Origin: Mesostigma viride
Taxonomy: Eukaryota > Streptophyta > Mesostigmatophyceae > Mesostigmatales > Mesostigmataceae
DNA: 64,000 bases
Assembly (NCBI GenBank): GCA_009746045.1
Contig: RPFO01000380.1
Location: 1,126,343-1,190,342 of the forward strand
Direction of reading: 5' to 3'
Position numbers and translations under genes: made by a program. Within the stretch, counting starts at the first letter, position 1. Every line of letters starts with the position of its first letter. Positions 1 through 9,632 of the stretch are shown here, one piece after another. The notes under the pieces are model-generated. The model saw only the letters and a list, made by a program, of their open reading frames with translations, did not search any database and was not told where the DNA came from.

Positions 1-195
1 GTGTGGGGGGGAGGGATGTACATGTGTGTTGTGTGTTACTTAGGTGTGTTCTGTGTGTGTTGCGTGTGTGTGATTGTGTGTCTTGGGTGTGTGTTGGGTG
101 TCTTGTGTGTTGGTGTCTTGTTTTTAGGTGTTGGTGTGTGTCTTGGGTGCAAACATAGCGTGTGTGTGTTGGGTGTGTTGTTCGTGTGTGTATGA
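1..195. repeat. GT-rich microsatellite flank of the satellite array
   Basis: Degenerate (GT)n/(GTGTTGG)n low-complexity DNA. The two overlapping ORFs consist only of Cys/Val/Gly or Thr/His/Pro and are by-products of composition. It is the left edge of the 48-kb satellite region; a matching AC-rich block lies at the right edge (48189-48350). Confidence 0.85.
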
Positions 196-317
196 AAATA
201 TAGAAAATTGTTATGTTTGACGATAGTCATAGTGTACTACTAAAAACTTGTACATACATATGCTGGAATGATTTTCTTTTTACTATTCCATTCACTATTG
301 CTTATTTCTTCAAACAT
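196..317. other. Short AT-rich unique stretch between microsatellite and satellite
   Basis: About 120 bp of AT-rich sequence with no ORF, repeat or recognisable signal. The first satellite half-unit (CATGTACATGCACGCAAGG) begins at about 315. Confidence 0.6.
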
Positions 318-1425
318 GTACATGCACGCAAGGGGCGGCTGCACACACACGTACACACACCGAGCACGCAAGGAGCGACTGCACTCACATGTACACACAC
401 CATGCACGCAAGGGCCGGATGCACACACACGTACACACACCATGCACGCAAGGGCCGGCATGCACACACACGTACATCCACCGCGCACGCAAGGGGCAAG
501 TGCACACACACGTACATCCACCGCGCACGCAAGGAGCGACTGCACTCACATGTACACACACCATGCACGCAAGGGGCGGTTGCACACACACGTACATACA
601 CCATGCACGCAAGGGGCCGGCTGCACTCACATGTACATACACCATGCACGCAAGGGGCGGCTGCACACACATGTACATACACCATGCACGCAAGGGGCCG
701 GCTGCACTCACATGTACATACACCATGCACGCAAGGGGCGGCTGCACACACGTGTAAATACACCGCGCATGCAAGGGGCGGCTGCACACACACGTACACA
801 CACCATGCACGCAAGGGGCAACTGCACACACACGTACACACACCATGCACGCAAGGAGCGACTGCACACACACGTACATACACCGCGCACGCAAGGGGCG
901 GCTGCACACACACGTACACACACCATGCACGCAAGGAGCGACTGCACTCACATGTACATACACCATGCACGCAAGGGGCGGCTGCACACACGTGTAAATA
1001 CACCGCGCATGCAAGGGGCGGCTGCACACACACGTACACACACCATGCACGCAAGGGGCAACTGCACACACACGTACACACACCATGCACGCAAGGAGCG
1101 ACTGCACACACACGTACATACACCGCGCACGCAAGGGGCGGCTGCACACACACGTACACACACCATGCACGCAAGGAGCGACTGCACTCACATGCACATA
1201 CACCGCGCACGCAAGGGGCGGCTGCACTCACATGTACATACACCATGCACGCAAGGGGCGGCTGCACACACGTGTAAATACACCGCGCATGCAAGGGGCG
1301 GCTGCACACACACGTACACACACCATGCACGCAAGGGCCGGCATGCACACACACGTACACACACCATGCACGCAAGGGGCGAGTGCACGCACACTTACAC
1401 ATACACCGCGCACGCAAGGGGCGGC
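318..1425 (+). repeat. 40-bp satellite array, segment 1
   Basis: Tandem units of 40 bp (some 41 bp). Each has an alternating purine-pyrimidine half (GCACACACACGTACATACAC) and a GC-rich half (CGCGCACGCAAGGGGCGGCT). Variants at the end of the unit (GGCGGCTG, GGCAACTG, GGCGAGTG, GGCCGGCATG, GGAGCGACTG) alternate along the array. The unit contains no TAA, TAG or TGA on the plus strand and few on the minus strand. Because 40 is not a multiple of 3, several frames stay open at once with a 40-residue period. I do not regard these ORFs as genes: they have no unique N-terminus, no domain, and equally open opposite-strand frames. Confidence 0.95.
708..1187 (+). repeat. 240-bp higher-order repeat within the satellite
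   Basis: The blocks 708-947 and 948-1187 appear identical, so six 40-bp units form a 240-bp higher-order unit. The same pair recurs at 3122-3361 and 3362-3601 in the duplicated segment. This points to recent unequal exchange. Confidence 0.85.
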
Positions 1426-1715
1426 AGTTACGTTAAATAGTGCCGGAACCTTTTGCCGCCTGAGGCAAATCGGTCCGTAACACTATTTTGCCCGGAATAA
1501 CCACTTCCGAGCACCCAAGTTAATTCGGCCGAATTAACTTGGGTGCTCGGAAGTGGTTATTCCGGGCAAAATAGTGTTACGGACCGATTTGCCTCAGGCG
1601 GCAAAAGGTTCCGGCACTATTTAACGTAACTAAAACCTGGCCTCGTGGAGGGGGGACGAAGAGCCCGAGACATCCGCCTAGGCCGCTGAGCACGCACCAC
1701 TAAATGCGTCGGAGC

Positions 1716-1804
1716 TGCCTCAGTGAGGATTCGAACCCCTGACCTCCAAGGTGCACAGGTTTTAGTTACGTTAAATAGTGCCGGAACCTTTTGCCGCCTG
1801 AGGC
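1716..1804 (-). other. tRNA-like fold, minus-strand mirror copy in palindrome 1
   Basis: Exact mirror image of the plus-strand tRNA-like sequence at 1929-2017, as required by the palindrome. It has the same 7-bp acceptor-like stem and TTCGAAT loop, so the element carries two such structures facing away from each other. Confidence 0.45.
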
Positions 1805-1928
1805 AAATCGGTCCGTAACACTATTTTGCCCGGAATAACCACTTCCGAGCACCCAAGTTAATTCGGCCGAATTAACTTGGGTGCTCGGAAGTGGTTATTC
1901 CGGGCAAAATAGTGTTACGGACCGATTT

Positions 1929-2017
1929 GCCTCAGGCGGCAAAAGGTTCCGGCACTATTTAACGTAACTAAAACCTGTGCACCTTGGAGGTCAGGGGTTC
2001 GAATCCTCACTGAGGCA
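1929..2017 (+). other. tRNA-like fold spanning the P/S' boundary
   Basis: GCCTCAG at 1929-1935 (inside P) pairs with CTGAGGC at 2010-2016 (inside S'), a perfect 7-bp acceptor-like stem 88 nt long overall, followed by A. Inside are a T-arm-like block with loop TTCGAAT (B-box-like GGTTCGAATCC), a variable-arm-like hairpin ACCT-TGG-AGGT, an anticodon-arm-like GCAC...GTGC stem with an oversized loop of about 21 nt that contains the P/S' junction, and a weak D-arm. The size fits a type II (Ser/Leu) tRNA, but the A box is poor and no anticodon can be assigned. I infer a tRNA-derived relic, not a working tRNA gene. Confidence 0.45.
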
Positions 2018-2307
2018 GCTCCGACGCATTTAGTGGTGCGTGCTCAGCGGCCTAGGCGGATGTCTCGGGCTCTTCGTCCCCCCTCCACGAGGCCAGGTTT
2101 TAGTTACGTTAAATAGTGCCGGAACCTTTTGCCGCCTGAGGCAAATCGGTCCGTAACACTATTTTGCCCGGAATAACCACTTCCGAGCACCCAAGTTAAT
2201 TCGGCCGAATTAACTTGGGTGCTCGGAAGTGGTTATTCCGGGCAAAATAGTGTTACGGACCGATTTGCCTCAGGCGGCAAAAGGTTCCGGCACTATTTAA
2301 CGTAACT

Positions 2308-3839
2308 GCGGCTGCACACACACGTACACACACCATGCACGCAAGGGGCAACTGCACACACACGTACACACACCATGCACGCTTGGGGCGACGGCACTCA
2401 CATGTACATACACCACGCACGCAAGGGACGCCTGCACACACACGTACATCCACCGCGCACGCAAGGGGCGAGTGCACACACACGTACATCCACCGCGCAC
2501 GCAAGGGGCGAGTGCACACACACGTACATCCACCGCGCACGCAAGGGGCGAGTGCACACACACGTACATCCACCGCGCACGCAAGGGGCAACTGCACACA
2601 CACGTACACACACCGCGCACGCAAGGGGCGGCATGCACACACACGTACACACACCATGCACGCAAGGAGCGACTGCACACACACGTACATACACCGCGCA
2701 TGCAAGGGGCGGCTGCACACACACGTACACACACCATGCACGCAAGGGCCGGCATGCACACACACGTACATACACCGCGCACGCAAGGGGCGGCTGCACA
2801 CACACGTACATACACCGCGCACGCAAGGGGCGGCTGCACACACACGTACACACACCATGCACGCAAGGGGCAACTGCACACACACGTACATCCACCGCGC
2901 ACGCAAGGGGCAAGTGCACACACACGTAGATCCACCGCGCACGCAAGGAGCGACTGCACTCACATGTACACACACCATGCACGCAAGGGGCGGTTGCACA
3001 CACACGTACATACACCATGCACGCAAGGGGCCGGCTGCACTCACATGTACATACACCATGCACGCAACGGGCGGCTGCACACACATGTACATACACCATG
3101 CACGCAAGGGGCCGGCTGCACTCACATGTACATACACCATGCACGCAAGGGGCGGCTGCACACACGTGTAAATACACCGCGCATGCAAGGGGCGGCTGCA
3201 CACACACGTACACACACCATGCACGCAAGGGGCAACTGCACACACACGTACACACACCATGCACGCAAGGAGCGACTGCACACACACGTACATACACCGC
3301 GCACGCAAGGGGCGGCTGCACACACACGTACACACACCATGCACGCAAGGAGCGACTGCACTCACATGTACATACACCATGCACGCAAGGGGCGGCTGCA
3401 CACACGTGTAAATACACCGCGCATGCAAGGGGCGGCTGCACACACACGTACACACACCATGCACGCAAGGGGCAACTGCACACACACGTACACACACCAT
3501 GCACGCAAGGAGCGACTGCACACACACGTACATACACCGCGCACGCAAGGGGCGGCTGCACACACACGTACACACACCATGCACGCAAGGAGCGACTGCA
3601 CTCACATGCACATACACCGCGCACGCAAGGGGCGGCTGCACTCACATGTACATACACCATGCACGCAAGGGGCGGCTGCACACACGTGTAAATACACCGC
3701 GCATGCAAGGGGCGGCTGCACACACACGTACACACACCATGCACGCAAGGGCCGGCATGCACACACACGTACACACACCATGCACGCAAGGGGCGAGTGC
3801 ACGCACACTTACACATACACCGCGCACGCAAGGGGCGGC
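2308..3839 (+). repeat. 40-bp satellite array, segment 2
   Basis: Continuation of the 40-bp satellite between the two palindromic elements. It contains the second copies of the blocks seen in segment 1, including the 240-bp higher-order pair at 3122-3601. Confidence 0.95.
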
Positions 3840-4128
3840 AGTTACGTTAAATAGTGCCGGAACCTTTGCCGCCTGAGGCAAATCGGTCCGTAACACTATT
3901 TTGCCCGGAATAACCACTTCCGAGCACCCAAGTTAATTCGGCCGAATTAACTTGGGTGCTCGGAAGTGGTTATTCCGGGCAAAATAGTGTTACGGACCGA
4001 TTTGCCTCAGGCGGCAAAAGGTTCCGGCACTATTTAACGTAACTAAAACCTGGCCTCGTGGAGGGGGGACGAAGAGCCCGAGACATCCGCCTAGGCCGCT
4101 GAGCACGCACCACTAAATGCGTCGGAGC

Positions 4129-4217
4129 TGCCTCAGTGAGGATTCGAACCCCTGACCTCCAAGGTGCACAGGTTTTAGTTACGTTAAATAGTGCCGGAAC
4201 CTTTTGCCGCCTGAGGC
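4129..4217 (-). other. tRNA-like fold, minus strand, palindrome copy 2
   Basis: Same sequence as 1716-1804, in the duplicated element. Confidence 0.4.
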
Positions 4218-4341
4218 AAATCGGTCCGTAACACTATTTTGCCCGGAATAACCACTTCCGAGCACCCAAGTTAATTCGGCCGAATTAACTTGGGTGCTCG
4301 GAAGTGGTTATTCCGGGCAAAATAGTGTTACGGACCGATTT

Positions 4342-4430
4342 GCCTCAGGCGGCAAAAGGTTCCGGCACTATTTAACGTAACTAAAACCTGTGCACCTTGG
4401 AGGTCAGGGGTTCGAATCCTCACTGAGGCA
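4342..4430 (+). other. tRNA-like fold, plus strand, palindrome copy 2
   Basis: Same sequence as 1929-2017: GCCTCAG at 4342 pairs with CTGAGGC ending at 4429, with the TTCGAAT loop between them. Confidence 0.4.
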
Positions 4431-4720
4431 GCTCCGACGCATTTAGTGGTGCGTGCTCAGCGGCCTAGGCGGATGTCTCGGGCTCTTCGTCCCCCCTCCA
4501 CGAGGCCAGGTTTTAGTTACGTTAAATAGTGCCGGAACCTTTTGCCGCCTGAGGCAAATCGGTCCGTAACACTATTTTGCCCGGAATAACCACTTCCGAG
4601 CACCCAAGTTAATTCGGCCGAATTAACTTGGGTGCTCGGAAGTGGTTATTCCGGGCAAAATAGTGTTACGGACCGATTTGCCTCAGGCGGCAAAAGGTTC
4701 CGGCACTATTTAACGTAACT

Positions 4721-7700
4721 GCGGCTGCACACACACGTACACACACCATGCACGCAAGGGGCAACTGCACACACACGTACACACACCATGCACGCTTGGG
4801 GCGACGGCACTCACATGTACATACACCACGCACGCAAGGGACGCCTGCACACACACGTACATCCACCGCGCACGCAAGGGGCGAGTGCACACACACGTAC
4901 ATCCACCGCGCACGCAAGGGGCGAGTGCACACACACGTACATCCACCGCGCACGCAAGGGGCGAGTGCACACACACGTACATCCACCGCGCACGCAAGGG
5001 GCAACTGCACACACACGTACACACACCGCGCACGCAAGGGGCGGCATGCACACACACGTACACACACCATGCACGCAAGGAGCGACTGCACACACACGTA
5101 CATACACCGCGCATGCAAGGGGCGGCTGCACACACACGTACACACACCATGCACGCAAGGGCCGGCATGCACACACACGTACATACACCGCGCACGCAAG
5201 GGGCGGCTGCACACACACGTACATACACCGCGCACGCAAGGGGCGGCTGCACACACACGTACACACACCATGCACGCAAGGGGCAACTGCACACACACGT
5301 ACATCCACCGCGCACGCAAGGGGCAAGTGCACACACACGTAGATCCACCGCGCACGCAAGGAGCGACTGCACTCACATGTACACACACCATGCACGCAAG
5401 GGGCGAGTGCACGCACACTTACACATACACCGCGCATGCAAGGGCGGCTGCACACACACGTACATCCACCGCGCACGCAAGGAGCGACTGCACGCACACT
5501 TACACACACACCGCGCACGCAAGGGGCGACTGCACACACACGTACATCCACCATGCACGCAAGGAGCGGCTGCACTCACATGTACATACACCGCGCATGC
5601 AAGGGGCGGTTGCACACACACGTACACACACCATGCACGCAAGGGGCGAGTGCACGCACACTTACACACACACCGCGCACGCAAGGGACGCCTGCACACA
5701 CACGTACATCCACCATGCACGCAAGGAGCGACTGCACACACACGTACATCCACCATGCACGCAAGGGGCGGCTGCACACACACGTACACACACCATGCAC
5801 GCAAGGGCCGGCATGCACACACACGTACATCCACCGCGCACGCAAGGGGCAACTGCACACACATGTACACACACCGCGCACGCTTGGGGCGGCTGCACTC
5901 ACATGTACACACACCGCGCACGCAAGGGCCGGCTGCACACACACTTACACTCACCATGCACGCATGGGGCGGCTGCACACACACGTACACACACCGCGCA
6001 CGCAAGGGACGGCTGCACACACACGTACATACACCGCGCACGCAAGGGGCGGCTGCACACACACCTACATACACCATGCACGCAAGGGGCGGCTACACAC
6101 ACATGTACATCCACCGCGCACGCAAGGGGCGAGTGCACACACACGTACACACACCGCGCACGCAAGGGGCGGCTGCACCCACATGTACATACACCATGCA
6201 CGCAAGGACAAGGATGAACACACATCTACACACACCATGCACGCAAGGGCCGGCTGCACACACACTTACACACACAATGCACGCTTGGGGCAACGGCACA
6301 CACACGTACATACACTGCGCACGCAAGGGGCAACTGCACACACACGTACACACACCATGCACGGAAGGGACGGCTGCACTCACATGTACATCCACAGCGC
6401 AACCACGGGCGGCTGCACACACACTTACATACACCATGCACGCAAGGGGCGGCTGCACACACATGTACATCCACCGCGCACGCAAGGGGCGAGTGCACAC
6501 ACACGTACACACACCGCGCACGCAAGGGGCGGCTGCACACACACGTACACACACCATGCACGCAATTGCTGGCATGCACACACACCCACTGCCCGCACAT
6601 GTACATCCACCGCGCACGCAAGGGGCGCCTGCACCCACATGTACATACACCATGCACGCAAGGACAAGGATGAACACACATGTACACACACCATGCACGC
6701 AAGGGCCGGCTGCACACACACGTACATACACCATGCACGCAAGGGCCGGCATGCACACACACGTACATACACTGCGCACGCAAGGGGCAACTGCACACAC
6801 ACGTACACACCATGCACGGAAGGGACGGCTGCACTCACATGTACATCCACCGCGCAACCACGGGGCGGCTGCACACACACGTACATACACCGCGCACGCA
6901 AGGGGCGGCTGCACACACACGTACATACACCGCGCACGCAAGGGGCGGCTGCACACACACGTACACACACCTTGCACGCAATTGCCGGCATGCACACACA
7001 CGTACATCCACCGCGCACGCAAGGGGCAACTGCCCACACATGTACACACACCGCGCACGCAAGGGCCGGCTGCACACACACGTACATACACCGCGCACGC
7101 AAGGGGCAACTGCACACACACGTACACACACCATGCACGCAAGGGCCGGCTGCACTCACATGTACACACACCATGCACGCAAGGGCCGGCTGCACACACA
7201 CTTACACACACAATGCACGCTTGGGGCAACGGCACTCACATGTACATACACCATGCACGCAAGGGGCGGCTGCACACACACGTACACACACCATGCACGC
7301 AAGGAGCGACTTCACGCACAGGTACACACACCATGCACGCAAGGTTCGGCTGCACACACATGTACATCCACCGCGCACGCAAGGGGCGAGTGCAAACACA
7401 TGTACATACACCGCGCACGCAAGGGGCAACTGCCCACACATGTACATCCACCGCGCACGCAAGGGGCGGCTGCACACACGTGTACATCCACCGCGCACGC
7501 AAGGGGCGGCTGCACACACACGTACACACACCATGCACGCAAGGGCCGGCATGCACACACAGTACACACACCGCGCACGCAAGGGGCGGCTGCACACACA
7601 CGTACATACACTGCGCACGCAAGGGGCTGCTGCACACACACTTACACTCACCATGCACGCAAGGTCCGGCTGCACACACACGTACACACACCATGCACGC

Positions 7701-8910
7701 AAGGGCCGGCATGCACACACACGTACACACACCATGCACGCAAGGGGCAACTGCACACACATGTACACACACCACGCACGCAAGGGGCGGCTGCACACAC
7801 ACGTACATACACCGCCCACGCAAGGACCGGCTCCACTCACATGTACATCCACCGCGCAACCACGGGGCGGCTGCACACACACGTACATACACCGCGCACG
7901 CAAGGGGCTGCTGCACACACACTTACACACAAAATGCACGCTTGGGGCGACGGCACTCACATGTACATACACCGCGCACGAAAGGGGTGGCTGCACACAC
8001 ACGTACATCCACCGCGCACGCAAGGGGCGGCTGCACACACACATACATACACCATGCACGCAAGGGGCGAGTGCAAAAACATGTACATACACCGCGCACG
8101 CAAGGGGCAACTGCCCACACATGGACATACACCATGCACGCAAGGGGAGGCTGCATTAACACGTACATACACCGCGCACGCAAGGGCGGCTGCACACACA
8201 CGTACACACACCATGCACGCAAGGGCCGGCTGCACACACACGTACATACACCGCGCACGCAAGGGGCGGCTGCACACACACGTACATATACACCATGCAC
8301 GCAAGGGGCGGCTGCACACACATGTACATCCACCGCGCACGCAAGGGGCGAGTGCACACACACGTACACACACCGCGCACGCAAGGGGCGGCTGCACACA
8401 CACGTACACACACCATGCACGCAAGGGCCGGCATGCACACACACGTACATCCACCGCGCACGCAAGGGCAACTGCACACACATGTACACACACCGCGCAC
8501 GCTTGGGGCGGCTGCACTCACATGTACACACACCGCGCACGCAAGGGCCGGCTGCACACACACTTACACTCACCATGCACGCATGGGGCGGCTGCACACA
8601 CACGTACACACACCGCGCACGCAAGGGACGGCTGCACACACACGTACATACACCGCGCACGCAAGGGGCGGCTGCACACACACGTACATACACCATGCAC
8701 GCAAGGGGCGGCTGCACACACATGTACATCCACCGCGCACGCAAGGGGCGAGTGCACACACACGTACACACACCGCGCACGCAAGGGGCGGCTGCACACA
8801 CACGTACACACACCATGCACGCAATTGCCGGCATGCACACACACGTACATCCACCGCGCACGCAAGGGGCAACTGCACACACATGTACACACACCGCGCA
8901 CGCTTGGGGC
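4721..8910 (+). repeat. 40-bp satellite array, segment 3
   Basis: Over 100 tandem 40-bp units. An additional unit variant, GGACAAGGATGAACACAC, appears from about 6205. The stretch from about 6795 to 8165 recurs almost unchanged at about 15814-17184 (offset 9019), on the other side of LTR element El1. Up to five frames are open over kilobases, including one plus-strand frame of 1343 codons; I treat all of them as non-coding. Confidence 0.95.
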
Positions 8911-9255
8911 AGTTAAAGCCCGACCGGCTCAGCTATGGCGGTCGGTCACGTTGAGCTTGGGATAAGGTGAACACAGAGAACTACTGTCGGAGCTGGCCCA
9001 CCACTGGTTTATGTCTTAGCCAGCAAACCCTATCCGGTTAGCCGTAACCGTGGGACAAGCTAGCCGTCCGTACTGACCCGGATAAGGCCCCGGACTGGGG
9101 CCTAGGTGGCGCCGGCCCTAGGCGCCGCCCTTAGACCGGTCGCCCGCGTCGGACCGCCGGATTATAGCCGGCGGCTTAGCGGACGCTAGCGGGAGGCGTG
9201 CGGACGGACATGGGGAACTTAGAGCCAGATCCTAGGGCTCTAGAGTTACTCAACT
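8911..9255 (-). repeat. El1 3' LTR
   Basis: 345-bp LTR, plus-strand ends AGTTAAAGCC and TTACTCAACT. In the transcribed sense it begins AGTTGAGTAACTC. The matching copy is at 14719-15063. Confidence 0.92.
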
Positions 9256-9575
9256 CCGACATACTCTTTTGTTCTTTGATTAATTATCAAAATAATTACA
9301 TCAAATGCAGACCATACAAAACCCTCTAAGGTAGGGAACTCAAGGGGGCCTCAAGGCCGTCAAAATCACCACGGTATCGACCCGCGCCCTTGTGATCACA
9401 CATGAATAGTGATGTAATAAGTATCGAGAAAAAAACAACTATGCCACCAGACAAAAGGTGACCCATTTATTAGGACCAGTGACCCGCCGACGGGCCCAAG
9501 GCACCGTCCAACGTGGCTAGGGTATGGTCAGGACAAGCAAAAAAACTACCACCATGATATTCGTGAATGCTAGCA

Positions 9576-9629
9576 ACACAGGGTGAGTTATGGCTGTATT
9601 CATAAAGCGCCCGAGCCGTAACCCTGTGT
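9576..9629 (-). promoter_or_regulatory. El1 3'-UTR hairpin whose loop is complementary to the primer site
   Basis: Plus-strand arms ACACAGGG(T) at 9576-9584 and (A)CCCTGTGT at 9621-9629, plus an inner stem TTATGGC/GCCGTAA, enclose a loop that starts with TGTATTCATAAA (9595-9606). In the minus-strand RNA the loop reads TTTATGAATACA, exactly complementary over 12 nt to the first nucleotides after the 5' LTR (14718 down to 14707). Stop codon and LTR flank this 3' region. Function is inferred: cis primer, or a 5'-3' pairing signal. Confidence 0.7.
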
Positions 9630-9632
9630 GGC

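Larger units (their letters stand above)
1426..2307. mobile_element. Compound palindromic element (P-S-P-S'-P), copy 1
   Basis: An 882-bp insertion that is itself one large palindrome centred at 1866/1867. It is made of three copies of a perfect 206-bp palindrome P (1426-1631, 1764-1969, 2102-2307; each centred on CGG|CCG) separated by a 132-bp spacer S (1632-1763) and its reverse complement S' (1970-2101). P starts AGTTACG and ends CGTAACT. S starts AAAACCTG and ends CAGGTTTT. The satellite is interrupted with a 5-bp duplication GCGGC (1421-1425, 2308-2312). No coding capacity. The AGTT...AACT ends and 5-bp duplication match the LTR elements of this window, so one reading is a tiny non-autonomous LTR-type element with palindromic LTRs that has become a double element; a foldback-type transposon is the alternative. 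Confidence 0.85.
3840..4720. mobile_element. Compound palindromic element, copy 2
   Basis: Second copy of the P-S-P-S'-P palindrome with the same flanking GCGGC sequences. It is 881 bp because one T is missing in the first P arm (near 3864), so that P is no longer perfectly symmetrical. It arose by duplication of the whole 2.4-kb segment and not by a new insertion. Confidence 0.85.
470..5405. repeat. 2.41-kb segmental tandem duplication (satellite plus palindromic element)
   Basis: Sequence from about 470 onward recurs at an offset of 2414 bp; beyond a 1-bp deletion in the second copy (CCTTTTGCC to CCTTTGCC near 3864) the offset is 2413. Similarity continues to about 5405, giving just over two copies. 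Each copy carries one 882-bp palindromic element in the same place. The element therefore inserted once and was then duplicated with its flanks. Near-identity indicates a young event or gene conversion. Confidence 0.85.

Noticed and set aside
1-230. Cys/Val-rich and Thr/His/Pro-rich small ORFs
   Set aside because: Products of a GT microsatellite.
318-1425. CRISPR-like regular repeat
   Set aside because: No unique spacers: the whole 40-bp unit repeats, and the context is eukaryotic.
4885-8916. 1343-codon His/Thr/Arg-rich ORF (and similar giant ORFs on both strands at 26617-30792, 27644-30859, 38806-41742, 39110-42454)
   Set aside because: They are translations of the 40-bp satellite; other frames and the opposite strand are equally open, they start or end where transposons insert, and they show no domain or unique start.
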